Notes: generated from the sequence alone by a model not told the origin. Counted from the first letter of the stretch, positions 36,012 through 45,529 are shown. The stretch: 64,000 nucleotides of DNA from CAVSVP01 sp963731125 (GCA_963731125.1 CAVSVP010000016.1:62001-126000); one strand, 5' to 3'. Made by a program: numbers and translations.

Positions 36012-36092
36012 TGGGTCTAACGATACCCTTTATAGTGCAATGCAGCAAATGAGTTATTATCAACGCTTGCTTGAGAAAAACTCAGCCGAAAG
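36012..36092 (+). promoter_or_regulatory. LysR-type upstream element, copy B
   Basis: This plus-strand segment contains GCAGCAAATGAGTTATTATC, then AACGCTTGCTTGAGAAAAAC and TCAGCCGAAAG, nearly the same as copy A read from the minus strand at 32155-32085. No LysR gene follows it; downstream frames do not match. It could be a surviving operator for the divergent 43-aa gene. TGAGAAAAACTCA within it is a small dyad. Confidence 0.55.
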
Positions 36093-36881
36093 CATAGCGC
36101 TACCTTGTTCACCTCGATACCCTCACGTAGCTGGATCAGTCATCACCACAAACTACCTGAGGCGTGGTCGGGGTGGGACCTCCTCAATAGCAAATTCCCT
36201 TCAACTAAGGCCAGATCAAATTAGCAAACGCAACAAGATCTGTCCGCCGCAGAAAAGTTCTATTCATTGGTCCCCTAACAACCCGGAAGGGGTAGCCGCA
36301 CCGCACTGGAAGGAAATTAATGCAGCAGAACCCCGCCGTGCGTTAAGACCGGAGAGCCACTCAATACCCACTCCAGCCGCTTGGGTGTTTAGGGGCGGTC
36401 GTGGTGCAACGGCTGCACAGGGCACAGACGGTGCAGACTGGACCTGGAAACCGCGTCAGCCCGCCAGTTCGCTCTCCAAAGCGCGCATGTCTGGCACAGC
36501 ACGTTCTTTCTGGCCATTGGTGCAACCCCTCACGTTTGAATAAGGACAACGAAAGCGAGCACCGCACATTGGGAAATACGCGGCCACCGCCTTTCGCGCG
36601 ACGCGCAGTATCCTTTAGGTGCAAAGACTCCTGTAAGAGCTCGGTATTGATACATCGCGTTCGCTACCCTGCTTAAACCATCTTTTGCGAACTCCTGTAA
36701 CCGTTTGACCGAACGGAAAAATAGAAGAATTAACAAAACATAGTATGGTTTTTGCATACCTTGAGCGTACGAAGCCTGACCCCGGTGGGTTCTGTTGGAA
36801 CGATGCAGGGCTCTCGAACTGCCGATACGTCTGGTCCCTCGGGGGTTGTAATGAACGCCAACAACGGAGATCAGTATCCCA
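36093..36881. other. Non-coding stretch before ptsP
   Basis: Nearly 800 bases with no supported gene. The long plus frame from 36040 starts inside the repeated upstream element and lacks a ribosome site or recognisable protein. Minus frames at 36.4-37.3 kb overlap ptsP antisense. GC rises toward the ptsP gene, suggesting a junction of DNA with different history. Confidence 0.4.
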
Positions 36882-39161
36882 ATGGTGCGAAGAAGATCTT
36901 CGTTGAAACGCGACCACCTCGTCCTACTCCGTGACGCAGGGGAGCTTGCTTCTTTACTGAGCCATGACAACGAAGACGCGTTCTTGCAGCGCATTGTGGA
37001 GTTAGTCAACAGACATATTCGTACCGACGTCGCTTCGGTGTATCTATACGACGACGCTGCCAAGGAACTCGTGCTTCGCGGCACGCGCGGCCTGTCGGCC
37101 GACTCGGTAGGACGCGTGCGCTTGCGACCGGGTGAGGGACTGGTGGGCCACGCCTTTGAGACACTTGAACCTATTCGTGAGAAAGCTGCCAGCCGGAATC
37201 CTCGCTTCAAATACTTCGCAGGAACCAACGAGGAGCTATACGAATCGTTCCTCGCCGTACCCCTGCAGTGGGGCGGCAAGCGGATAGGCGTGCTGGTAGC
37301 GCAGCGGCGTGAAAAAGACTACTTCACACCGCGGGATCTACTCGCCCTTCAGGCCCTCGCCAGCCAGGTCGCTAACGCCATTGAGAACACTCGGCTCCTC
37401 GCAGGCGTACCACCGCGGTCCACGGATCCAGACGAGGCGCCTCTACCCCGTTTGGTATGCGGCCGGGTCGCCTCTGAAGGCTACGCCTGCGCCCCGGCGG
37501 TTCAGGTCGACGCAGTGCATGCGTATCGGCATCTTGCAGCTGCCTCCTTCGACCAGAGGTATACGTCTGAGCAGTTCCAGGCTGCGCTCGAGGCCACAGA
37601 CGCGGAGCTCTTGACGCTGCAACGACACTTCGCTTCCGACCTGCCAGAGATCGCGGCCCTGATCTTTACGGCTCATCAGATGATGCTGATGGACTCGCAG
37701 TTCGCCGGCGCCATGACTGAGCGGATCAAGCGCGGTGAGAACCCACCCGACGCGATCGTCGCCGTGGCAAGAGACTGCATGGTCCGCTTCACCGCTCACC
37801 CGGACCCATACATTCGTGAAAAGGCCTACGACATGGAGGATCTGGCCGCTCGCCTCCTGAGCAAGCTCGTGCATACGGAGACGCAACGCTCCAGTAGCGT
37901 TTACGCAGACCGCATCGCCATCGCCAGCGAACTGTACCCTTCGGGGGTGATCGAGCTCTACGCAGGCAAGGTGCGGGGCATCATTCTCACCCACGGTGGC
38001 GAAACCAGCCACGTGGTGCTCCTGGCTCGCAGCTTGAGGATTCCTCTTGTAATCGTCAACGACTCCGCTCCGCTCGACGTGCCGGATGGTACCCGCATTC
38101 TGCTCGATGCGGAGATCGGCAACGTATACATAGACCCTTCGGAAACGGTGCTCTCCTGGTTTCGCCCTCGGGAAGAAACGCACGCTCAGCTCGCTTTGGC
38201 CCGAATGAAACCAGAATCCCATACAAGGGACGGTACGCGTGTGCACCTATTGGCCAATATTAATCTCCTGAGCGAAGCCCGACTCGCCCAGAAGCTCAAG
38301 GCCGAAGGCATCGGCCTGTATCGCAGCGAATTCCCGTTTCTAGTACGCGCTACGTTCCCGTCTGAAGAAGAACAGGTGGTTATCTACCGGCGGCTGATTC
38401 ACGAAATGCAGGGCCTGCCCGTTACCATACGCACCGTTGATCTAGGGGGCGACAAGGCGTCGATGTCACATGGCGGTGGGAACGAGGCGAATCCCCAGCT
38501 AGGCCTACGCTCTCTGCGTTTTCTGCTCAAAAATCCGGAGGTGCTCCACCAACAGCTTCGGGCGATTCTGCGCGCTGCAACGGATGCCACAGACTTGCGC
38601 TTACTATTCCCGATGGTCAGCAGCCTCGATGAACTCCGTGCAGCGCGGGAGGCAGTGTACGCAACGGTGACATTGCTGTCCCGCGAGGGCCTACCGCACT
38701 ACCGTCAGCCCACCATCGGCATGATGGTCGAGGTCCCGAGTGTCGTCCCCCTTATGGAGGAGTTCGCCCGCGAGGCGGATTTCTTCAGCCTCGGTACCAA
38801 TGACTTCGTGCAGTACCTGCTCGCCGTTGACCGGGGTAACGAGAAGGCGGCGGCCTACTACCAACCCGCGCACCCCGCTGTTCTTCGAACGATCCACCAG
38901 GTGCTGACCTTTGCGCGGTCTTACGGGAAGGACGTCAGCGTCTGCGGCGAGATGGCACACGAGGGAAAATTCATACCGTTCTTCCTCGGTATCGGGGTTC
39001 GCACCCTCAGTATCGACCCCCGCTATCTATCAGCCGTGCAGGCAGATATCGAAACGATCGACGTGCGGGAGGCCGAAACACTCGCGGCCGAGGCGCTGCG
39101 CTGCGGTACCACAGCGGAGGCTGAAGCAGTGCTAGCACGCTGGGCAGCTCTGTCGCGTTAG
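36882..39161 (+). CDS. ptsP: PtsP (EI-Ntr): GAF domain plus PTS enzyme I
   Basis: A 759-aa phosphotransferase that passes phosphate from PEP to an HPr-like protein in the nitrogen PTS. Residues ~15-170 form a GAF domain (DVASVYLYDDAAKELVLRGT, LRPGEGLVGHAF). Enzyme I follows: N-terminal helical HPr-binding part, the phosphohistidine in LTHGGETSHVVLLARS, PEP-binding GLYRSEFPFLVR, VTIRTVDLGGDKASM, FFSLGTNDFVQYLLAVDR, and the catalytic Cys in VSVCGEMAHEGKFIPFFLG. The GAF domain would sense a small effector. No NPr or EIIA gene is nearby. ATG 36882 follows GGAGATC. The gene is more GC-rich than its neighbours to the left. Confidence 0.93.
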   Translation: MVRRRSSLKRDHLVLLRDAGELASLLSHDNEDAFLQRIVELVNRHIRTDVASVYLYDDAAKELVLRGTRGLSADSVGRVRLRPGEGLVGHAFETLEPIREKAASRNPRFKYFAGTNEELYESFLAVPLQWGGKRIGVLVAQRREKDYFTPRDLLALQALASQVANAIENTRLLAGVPPRSTDPDEAPLPRLVCGRVASEGYACAPAVQVDAVHAYRHLAAASFDQRYTSEQFQAALEATDAELLTLQRHFASDLPEIAALIFTAHQMMLMDSQFAGAMTERIKRGENPPDAIVAVARDCMVRFTAHPDPYIREKAYDMEDLAARLLSKLVHTETQRSSSVYADRIAIASELYPSGVIELYAGKVRGIILTHGGETSHVVLLARSLRIPLVIVNDSAPLDVPDGTRILLDAEIGNVYIDPSETVLSWFRPREETHAQLALARMKPESHTRDGTRVHLLANINLLSEARLAQKLKAEGIGLYRSEFPFLVRATFPSEEEQVVIYRRLIHEMQGLPVTIRTVDLGGDKASMSHGGGNEANPQLGLRSLRFLLKNPEVLHQQLRAILRAATDATDLRLLFPMVSSLDELRAAREAVYATVTLLSREGLPHYRQPTIGMMVEVPSVVPLMEEFAREADFFSLGTNDFVQYLLAVDRGNEKAAAYYQPAHPAVLRTIHQVLTFARSYGKDVSVCGEMAHEGKFIPFFLGIGVRTLSIDPRYLSAVQADIETIDVREAETLAAEALRCGTTAEAEAVLARWAALSR

Positions 39162-39464
39162 CAGAGAGAGTCATAATTTCGGGAGGCCTTAAAACGATCT
39201 TGCCATTTCCCAAGAAGAATTAGGAAAATTCGCCTGAACACGCTATAATGCGTGCCATGTTTGTCGCGGCGTCATCCGGTTTGCGCCCTGAGGTTCATGG
39301 CCGTCCCCTGGCGGACAGCCGCAAATGGGTGGTCACACATCTGAATTCCTCCTTCAAACCTGTCGCGGTCCGTCCGTCACCGGTCGTCACCCGATCTCTA
39401 TCCCTATTGCTTGCCTGAACCGGTCCCGTGTTTAATGCCCGGGGAGGCAATTTCAGGAGTCACA
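39162..39464 (+). promoter_or_regulatory. Promoter and long leader of rhlE
   Basis: A TATAAT at 39244-39249 is a good -10 box; a -35 box is weak. About 210 bases of leader follow before ATG 39465, with GC-rich segments able to fold. A long leader is common for cold-induced RNA helicase genes, where it can control translation; that role is inference here. Confidence 0.4.
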
Positions 39465-40757
39465 ATGCCTTTTTCCGCTCTCGGCCTCTCGCCGAGTCTT
39501 ATACGTGCCATTGCCGATGAGGGTTATGAAGCCCCTACCCCCATCCAATCCCAAGCCATCCCGGCTGTTCTCGCCGGTCGCGATTTGCTCGCTACCGCCC
39601 AGACCGGCACCGGTAAAACCGCCGCCTTCAGCTTACCTTTACTCCAGCGCCTGCAGGCCACTCGTACCGTAAGTCCGGGCAAGGGCAACCGGCTGCCACG
39701 GGCACTGATACTCACTCCTACCCGGGAGCTCGCCGCTCAGGTGGGTGAAAACATGCGCACCTACGGGCGTTACCTGTCGTTACGCTCGGCGGTCGTCTTT
39801 GGCGGCGTTAATATTAATCCGCAGATGATCACCCTACGCCGTGGTGTCGATATCTTAGTGGCCACTCCGGGGCGGCTGCTCGATCATGCCGGCCAGCGGA
39901 CGGTGAACCTGTCCGAGATCGAGATTCTCGTTTTGGATGAGGCTGACCGCATGTTGGACATGGGTTTTATTCCCGACATTAGGCGTATTCTTGATCTGCT
40001 CCCTAGGCAGAGGCAGAACCTGTTACTCTCAGCCACCTTTTCGGGTGAGGTGCAAAAGCTTGCCGAGGATTTGCTGCAGAAACCTGAGCGCATTCAGGTG
40101 ACGATGCGCAATATTCCAACCGAATTGGTCAGCCAGCGCGTACATCCGGTGGATCGCAGCCGTAAACCGGCCTTGCTTGAGCATCTGGTAAGCACTGGCG
40201 GCTGGCACCAGACGCTAGTCTTTACTCGCACTAAGCACGGGGCCAATAGGCTTGCGCAGCAACTCGACCGTGCTGGTATCAGCGCCGCTGCCATTCACAG
40301 TGATAAAAGCCAGTTTCAGCGCACTCGCGCCCTTGCCGCCTTTAAGACGGGCAGACTGGAGGTGCTGGTAGCGACAGATATCGCCTCCCGGGGTATCGAC
40401 ATTGAACGGCTGCCGCACGTCATCAACTACGAACTGCCCCAGGAACCAGAAGCGTATTTGCATCGCATCGGACGAACCGGCCGAGCCGGCTGTCTAGGGG
40501 AGGCGGCGTCGTTGGTCTGTGCCGAGGAACTTGCAGACTTAAGCAGAATTCAACGGCTACTGGGCTATGCGCTGCCGTCGGTGGTGGTCTCGGGCTTTGA
40601 GCCGAGTTGGTCTGTGCCGCTGGAGATAGTACCAACGCCGGGACTGCAAAACCGTAAACACCACCGCGGGCATACACGCAAGTCTGCCCAGACTCGGCGC
40701 CCTGTTGCTGCATCCCGCCACCGTCCGTCGCAGGCCCGGCGCCGCAGCGCCACCTGA
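39465..40757 (+). CDS. rhlE: ATP-dependent RNA helicase RhlE (DEAD-box)
   Basis: A 430-aa DEAD-box helicase. In order: Q-motif FSALGLSPSLIRAIADEGY followed by EAPTPIQ, motif I AQTGTGKT, Ia PTRELAAQ, II VLDEADRML, III SATF, then domain 2 with HSDKSQ, motif V ATDIASRGIDI and VI HRIGRTGRAG. The basic C-terminal ~60 residues (NRKHHRGHTRKSAQTRR) would bind RNA. The MPFSALGLSP start and overall length point to RhlE. ATG 39465 follows CAGGAGTCACA. The RRM gene 63 bases downstream is probably co-transcribed; both act in RNA remodelling, often in the cold. Confidence 0.93.
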   Translation: MPFSALGLSPSLIRAIADEGYEAPTPIQSQAIPAVLAGRDLLATAQTGTGKTAAFSLPLLQRLQATRTVSPGKGNRLPRALILTPTRELAAQVGENMRTYGRYLSLRSAVVFGGVNINPQMITLRRGVDILVATPGRLLDHAGQRTVNLSEIEILVLDEADRMLDMGFIPDIRRILDLLPRQRQNLLLSATFSGEVQKLAEDLLQKPERIQVTMRNIPTELVSQRVHPVDRSRKPALLEHLVSTGGWHQTLVFTRTKHGANRLAQQLDRAGISAAAIHSDKSQFQRTRALAAFKTGRLEVLVATDIASRGIDIERLPHVINYELPQEPEAYLHRIGRTGRAGCLGEAASLVCAEELADLSRIQRLLGYALPSVVVSGFEPSWSVPLEIVPTPGLQNRKHHRGHTRKSAQTRRPVAASRHRPSQARRRSAT

Positions 40758-40820
40758 TCACCGCTTGAGATCGCCGGGCGGATTGCGGAGCGCCCGGCTG
40801 ATGTTTATGGGAGATCGACC

Positions 40821-41093
40821 ATGAAGAAAATCTTTACCGGCAACCTACCCTCCGATGTCACAGAAGAAGAGCTCGTGACGCTGTTTTCCACCTACGGGCG
40901 GGTACGATCCATTCGCCTGGCGCAAGACGTTTTTACCGGCGTCTGCCGCGGGTTCGGCTTCATCGAAATGGAGGGGCATGAGGCGCGTGCTGCGATAGCC
41001 GCCCTAAACGGCAAAGACCTGCGCGGCAGACCGCTTAAGGTAAATGAGGAGCGTCCTCGAGTCAAAAATGGCCGTGGTAAGCGCCGCCGCTAG
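40821..41093 (+). CDS. RNA-binding protein with a single RRM
   Basis: A 90-aa glycine-poor RRM protein. RNP2 is KIFTGNLP and RNP1 is CRGFGFIEM, at the usual spacing, followed by AAIAALNGKDLRGRPLKVNE. A short Arg/Lys tail (KNGRGKRRR) ends the protein. Bacterial single-RRM proteins (Rbp-type) bind single-stranded RNA. ATG 40821 follows TGGGAGATCGACC. Its position behind rhlE suggests joint work on RNA structure. Confidence 0.93.
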   Translation: MKKIFTGNLPSDVTEEELVTLFSTYGRVRSIRLAQDVFTGVCRGFGFIEMEGHEARAAIAALNGKDLRGRPLKVNEERPRVKNGRGKRRR

Positions 41094-41223
41094 TGGCGGT
41101 GCAACGTTCTGCTGGCCAATGGTCAATAACTCACCCTAGCATTACTTAGAGCCACTCCTGTCCTAGAGCCTCGGCGAACGGAGTGGTTCTGTCACAGCAA
41201 ATGCACCTGCGAAGAGACAGTCA

Positions 41224-42285
41224 ATGTTGCCCAATCAACCCCAGGCTCCACAAGAGCACGTGCCAAAGTGGACAGAGTGGGGAATCAGTGTATTAAACGG
41301 TATATTCGGCGATTACTTGCGTGAGCGCCGGAATGGTCTTGACATTGCAATGGCTTTCTATCACCAGAACCGTCCACTTCCTCTCGCCACAGAAAGTCTG
41401 CAACAAGCCCATGCAAATCTCTCTAACAAGCTTTGTATTCTACTTCACGGTCTTGGTTGCAATGAAGGCGTCTGGACATTTCGTGATCCTGCACAACGCG
41501 CCCAAGGCTTTTCCTACGGTACATTGCTCCAGCAGGAACTCGGCTATACGCCGTTTTACTTGCGCTATAACACAGGTTTACCTGTGGCGGAAAACGGCAA
41601 ACGCGTTGCGACATTGTTAAGCGAGTTACTGACCTGCTACCCGAAGAACGTCGCCGAAATTGTCCTGATTGGTCACAGCATGGGCGGTCTAGTACTGCGC
41701 AGCGCCTGTCACTATGGCGCTCAGCATCAGTACGATTGGGTAAAAAAAATCAAGCAGGTGTTTTATCTGGGGACGCCGCATGAGGGCGCCGACCTGGAAA
41801 AACTGGGTCACGTGGCCACGGCGGCACTGCGTGCAGTGCCCAATCCGATCACTCGGCTTATTGGCACCATATTGAACAGGCGCAGCCAGGGAATCAAGGA
41901 CTTACGACTTGGCAATCCCCTGGTTGAAGATTGGCCGGAGGTTTTCCCGAAAGCATCGGGAGGCGCTAACCGACAAGTCATTCCATGGCTCGCTAGCGCG
42001 CGCCATTACCTGATTGTTGGAACACTGACGGCAGATCTACAACACCCCATTGCATTGCTTTTTGGCGATGCCTTGGTCAGATTACCCCGAGTACATCAAC
42101 ACTCGTTACCGGAAGGCAAACACATGCCGGCCCCCAATCATTACGTCAAAATCTTTCCGCAGCTACACCATATAAGCCTAGCGCGTCATCCCAAGGTTTA
42201 TCAGCAGATCAAACAATGGTGTGCCAACGAATGCAGAGGAGACAGCTCATGTCACGGCTATCGATACAGCAACTCAGGGGACTGA
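41224..42285 (+). CDS. Alpha/beta-hydrolase, lipase-like (PGAP1/DUF676 type)
   Basis: A 353-aa protein with an alpha/beta-hydrolase core: KLCILLHGLGCNEGVWTF (oxyanion strand), the nucleophile in VLIGHSMGGLVLRSA, YLGTPHEGADLEKLG, and a likely catalytic His in LHHISLARHPKVYQQ near the C-terminus. The fold and motif resemble esterases/lipases acting on acyl chains. No signal peptide is present. Its end overlaps the next gene by 37 bases, implying coupling; the partner's phasin-like composition suggests polyester or lipid-inclusion work, as an inference. Confidence 0.8.
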   Translation: MLPNQPQAPQEHVPKWTEWGISVLNGIFGDYLRERRNGLDIAMAFYHQNRPLPLATESLQQAHANLSNKLCILLHGLGCNEGVWTFRDPAQRAQGFSYGTLLQQELGYTPFYLRYNTGLPVAENGKRVATLLSELLTCYPKNVAEIVLIGHSMGGLVLRSACHYGAQHQYDWVKKIKQVFYLGTPHEGADLEKLGHVATAALRAVPNPITRLIGTILNRRSQGIKDLRLGNPLVEDWPEVFPKASGGANRQVIPWLASARHYLIVGTLTADLQHPIALLFGDALVRLPRVHQHSLPEGKHMPAPNHYVKIFPQLHHISLARHPKVYQQIKQWCANECRGDSSCHGYRYSNSGD

Positions 42286-42584
42286 AAGACTTAATACAGG
42301 ATGCGGTTGCAGCGGGGGTGAACGTGACCGAGGAAACTCACCAGGCTATCGCGCGGCAGCCTTATGCACTGTTGAAAAAAATTCCTATCATTGCGATACC
42401 CGCGCACGCCGTTGAACATGTTCAGCAGACCGTGACAGGCGGTGTCTATCAAACCATTCGGGCCGTCAATCAGGTTACCGGCGCCCTCGCCAATCAGGTG
42501 TTAGACCGTCTGGAAGAAAAAGAGAACACTTCACAACCCTCATCCTACTGTTGTCGGACCGACACCAATGACATCAGTGACTGA
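42249..42584 (+). CDS. Hypothetical amphipathic protein (111 aa), coupled to the hydrolase
   Basis: Starts at ATG 42249 after GAGGAGACAGCTC, inside the end of the hydrolase gene. The product (MSRLSIQQLRGLKDLIQDAV, THQAIARQPYALLKKIPIIA, VEHVQQTVTGGVYQTIRAVN) is helical and amphipathic, without a signal peptide. It resembles in character surface proteins of granules, but no family is assigned. Translation is probably coupled to the hydrolase. Its stop is 4 bases from the convergent prs gene. Confidence 0.7.
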   Translation: MSRLSIQQLRGLKDLIQDAVAAGVNVTEETHQAIARQPYALLKKIPIIAIPAHAVEHVQQTVTGGVYQTIRAVNQVTGALANQVLDRLEEKENTSQPSSYCCRTDTNDISD

Positions 42585-42588
42585 TTGG

Positions 42589-43575
42589 TTAATTATCCGC
42601 CAGTTCGACAAGGGAGCCACCGACGTGGATTCTCTCGATAGCTTTGGCAAACAAGGGTGCAGCTTCCAAAATTATCACCTTGGATCCCAAGAGTGAGGTA
42701 TCCAGCCTAAACGGCGGAATCGTATCGGTTGCTAAGACATTTTCCAGCGCTTTATCCGCTAACACGGTACTGGCATCACCTACGAAGATGCCATGAGTAA
42801 CAGCCGCAAAGACTTGCTTTGCTCCCCTGTCGCGACAGGCGGCTGCAGCCCGGGCTAGCGTTGTACCGCTGCTCACCAAATCATCGATAATAATAGCCGC
42901 TTTATCCTCCACCTCGCCAACCAGCGCTTTGCCGGAAACCACGCCTTCACTACGTTGTTTTTCCATAAAGGCAGTGGGTATATCTCGTTCAAACACCTTG
43001 CCTAAGGCCTCTCTAAAGCGGTCGACGCGCTTTGCCCCCCCCGCATCAGGAGAGACCACAACCACTTTATCCTTCTGTAAACGAGGTCCAAACCATTGCA
43101 CAAATAGCGAATTGGCCTCCAGATGATCGGTGGGACACCGGAAAGCATTTTGATAGGCCGCCAGATTATGCACATCCATGGTCACCACCCGATCCACACC
43201 CATCGCCTCAAACAGGGCAGCGACATAGCGGGTAGTTACGGGGTCGCGGGACTTAGTCTTTCTATCCTTGCGGGCGTAAGCCAGGTAAGGAATAACCGCC
43301 GTAACACGCCCGGCAGAGGCATCTTTGAGTGCCCCGATAAAAAACAACAGGCGGCACAGCTTGTCGTTCACGCTTTGCTGAGAATCGCTGTAGAGAGACT
43401 GAACGACAAAAACATCGCGACCGCGCACGCTGACTAACGGCCGGGTTTTATGCTCGCCATCTTCAAAATCTCTTTCTTCGTGATCCTTTAAGGAAACACC
43501 CAACTCTCGGGCAATCTTTTCACCAAAATCGCGGCTGGAATTAAGCGCAAACAGACTCAGTTCTCCACGTTCCAT
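42589..43575 (-). CDS. prs: Ribose-phosphate pyrophosphokinase
   Basis: A 328-aa enzyme that makes PRPP from ribose-5-phosphate and ATP. Family signatures: YLAYARKDRKTKSRDPVTTR (KDRKT, ATP/ribose-5-P region), VVVSPDAGGAKRVDRFREAL, and the PRPP-binding loop IIIDDLVSSGTTLARAAAAC. ATG 43575 follows GGGGGTAG; the frame extends to 43599. The sequence is somewhat divergent from classical Prs in its N-terminus and is linked with pncB and a gmk-like gene, so it may be a specialised second copy feeding NAD salvage. It converges with the hydrolase pair. Confidence 0.88.
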   Translation of the reverse strand: MERGELSLFALNSSRDFGEKIARELGVSLKDHEERDFEDGEHKTRPLVSVRGRDVFVVQSLYSDSQQSVNDKLCRLLFFIGALKDASAGRVTAVIPYLAYARKDRKTKSRDPVTTRYVAALFEAMGVDRVVTMDVHNLAAYQNAFRCPTDHLEANSLFVQWFGPRLQKDKVVVVSPDAGGAKRVDRFREALGKVFERDIPTAFMEKQRSEGVVSGKALVGEVEDKAAIIIDDLVSSGTTLARAAAACRDRGAKQVFAAVTHGIFVGDASTVLADKALENVLATDTIPPFRLDTSLLGSKVIILEAAPLFAKAIERIHVGGSLVELADN

Positions 43576-43675
43576 AAGGCTACCCCCGGTGATTATCAAT
43601 AAAACTTGTCAGTAAACCTCTTGCATAAGTCAGATTGTCGCCATCGCTCAACTCTGCTCTCTCAGCAAGGATTCG

Positions 43676-44428
43676 CTACGGTAGCAAGTCGCGTTCCCAG
43701 TTTTCTACGCCGGCAGGAATCTCTCCCCGGAGCAGAGCGGCAACGGCAAGCAGCGCTTTGCGAGCATCACCTAACGGATAGTAAAACGCCTCCCAATGTT
43801 CGCTGTCCTCACCATCATGGTTAGGAATGACATGATCAAAATGCCAAGCAAGCTTAAGCTCTGGATAGGCGCTGCCGGCCCGCACTTCGATATTTTCCAG
43901 GTCCTTCAGCGATAGTTCCGACTTCTGACGGCGGGTACGCCGCAACAGCTTGCGACGCATGATGTCGGTAACCAGTTCCGCCAAGATAATGGTTGGCTTA
44001 TCCCGTAAGTCATAAATCTCCTCCCGAGCCAGAGGCGAGAGAAACAGACTGAGCCGGTTGACGTCGGCAAGGCTGGCGTGCGTTTGCAGAGTACGTCCCA
44101 CCTCCGGGTTACCCTCGAAAAAAGCATCTCCGCCGTTAAGCAAACCGATAAGGTCCTCCACATCCAGCGCCTGCAAATCACCTCTTACCTCCATGACCAC
44201 GAAGCGTTCCTCGTCGCCCAGCGCTTCGATCTGACTGCGGGTGCGAAAGTGATAATCCACGCCATCCCTTTCTCCTGGGCGTGGAGCACGGGAATTGTAG
44301 AGTACAACCGGACGTAATGGCTCACTCAGTTCCGGAAAAAAACGCGCTAACGCTTTCGTCAACGGAGTTTTGCCGCTACAAGAGGGGCCGGAAAGAATCA
44401 CCAGTCGACCGAACGCTACAGTTGTCAT
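43676..44428 (-). CDS. Guanylate-kinase-like P-loop protein
   Basis: A 250-aa protein with P-loop GPSCSGKTPL at residues 13-22 and a guanylate-kinase pattern: YNSRAPRPGERDGVDYHFRT corresponds to the GMP-binding SRxxRxGExxGxxYxFxx segment. The rest is divergent and longer than Gmk (~205 aa), with an insert carrying MRRKLLRRTRRQKSELSLKD. It may phosphorylate a nucleotide-like substrate other than GMP. It lies between prs and a CHAD-domain gene on the same strand; spacing (100 and 148 bases) allows an operon. Confidence 0.75.
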   Translation of the reverse strand: MTTVAFGRLVILSGPSCSGKTPLTKALARFFPELSEPLRPVVLYNSRAPRPGERDGVDYHFRTRSQIEALGDEERFVVMEVRGDLQALDVEDLIGLLNGGDAFFEGNPEVGRTLQTHASLADVNRLSLFLSPLAREEIYDLRDKPTIILAELVTDIMRRKLLRRTRRQKSELSLKDLENIEVRAGSAYPELKLAWHFDHVIPNHDGEDSEHWEAFYYPLGDARKALLAVAALLRGEIPAGVENWERDLLP

Positions 44429-44575
44429 AGCGACTCCTCAAATAGGTTCTATAGATCTGGAAGTTATTCTCAAGACACGCCGTTAATACCTCCCTATAAG
44501 CTCGACTGCGGCATCCATGCCGCAGTCGGTCTTGATAACAGCTTCCAGATCTATAGCTAGCGGTGGCCTACCCGC

Positions 44576-45529
44576 TTATGCATGAGTTACCGCCGCTTCT
44601 GCCAGCTTGCTGGACTGCTGCACATCTTCACCATGCCATACTTGCCAGTACCGGCAAAGACGCCATCCCAACTGCTTAGGTTTTTCCGCAAACACGTACT
44701 CGCCCAGCGTTTTGGCCTGGTTCTGAAGTTGGGCGCGGCGCCGGTCGAGCAGACCGAGGAAGGCTTGTATATCCCGCTTGCTGCCGAACTCCTTCGGATT
44801 GGCCAACAGCGTTTGCCGAAACACCGCCAGATCGTGATCATCGCCCAGAAAATCCGACAGCTCCTTAACCTGTTCCCAATTCGTTGTCAGCACCGGCTTC
44901 CATAAGTCCTGGAGCAGGCGGTTATGATAGCGATAGTACTTAACGCGCTTGCGCCACTCATGAAACTGCTCGTCGCTGGGCTCACGATAGGCTTCGACCA
45001 TCGCTTTACGACCCCGCCGGTAGGTCTTTTGCAGACCCGGGTCGATGGCAGCGAAGCCGGCGCTGCCGATGGACCACGACGCCACCCGCTCCCGGGCTTG
45101 GTGCATAGCGGTTAAAAAGGCGCTCAGCCCCTCTTCCAAATGCCCCTGATCCTCGGCAACGCGCTGGCGGCGTTGCATCAGTGCTTCCCGGATCGAGTCA
45201 AAAGCCAGGTGGTCAACTTGTTCGGCAAAGGTATCCAGCAACTTATCATATGCCTCTCGCATGGCCTCGGCATCCCGGACAAAGGCGAGTTTCCCCGCTG
45301 CATCGCGAAACCACTCGTTCTCGAATTGATAAGTGTCCTCGAAGGCGGGCTGGCGCACCAGCCGGATAGCCCCACGAATTTTCTTACAGCGCTTGCGCAC
45401 TTGGTGAACGGTTTCATGAGGATCGAGTTTGGTATCCTCTATTTCGACGATTGCTGAATCAATCTGCTCACTGACAATACGCCGCACGCCCTCTTCCACG
45501 GATTCGTTTCGAAGCAAATGATAAGCCAT
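44576..45529 (-). CDS. CHAD-domain protein
   Basis: A 317-aa helical protein with the CHAD histidine pattern: TKLDPHETVHQVRKRCKKIR at the N-terminus (HxxRVxxKKxR type), EQFHEWRKRVKYYRYH in the middle and GDDHDLAVFRQTL. CHAD domains bind inorganic polyphosphate and often neighbour phosphate or nucleotide enzymes. ATG 45529 is set by GAGGAGGATGAC. It sits between the gmk-like and pncB genes on the same strand; a tie to polyphosphate is known for the domain, its role here is inferred. Confidence 0.88.
   Translation of the reverse strand: MAYHLLRNESVEEGVRRIVSEQIDSAIVEIEDTKLDPHETVHQVRKRCKKIRGAIRLVRQPAFEDTYQFENEWFRDAAGKLAFVRDAEAMREAYDKLLDTFAEQVDHLAFDSIREALMQRRQRVAEDQGHLEEGLSAFLTAMHQARERVASWSIGSAGFAAIDPGLQKTYRRGRKAMVEAYREPSDEQFHEWRKRVKYYRYHNRLLQDLWKPVLTTNWEQVKELSDFLGDDHDLAVFRQTLLANPKEFGSKRDIQAFLGLLDRRRAQLQNQAKTLGEYVFAEKPKQLGWRLCRYWQVWHGEDVQQSSKLAEAAVTHA

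Noticed and set aside
36040..36543. 167-aa plus-strand frame beginning MQQMSYYQRLLEKN
   Set aside because: Its start lies in the repeated LysR upstream element, no ribosome site is present, and the rest is low-complexity with no family resemblance.
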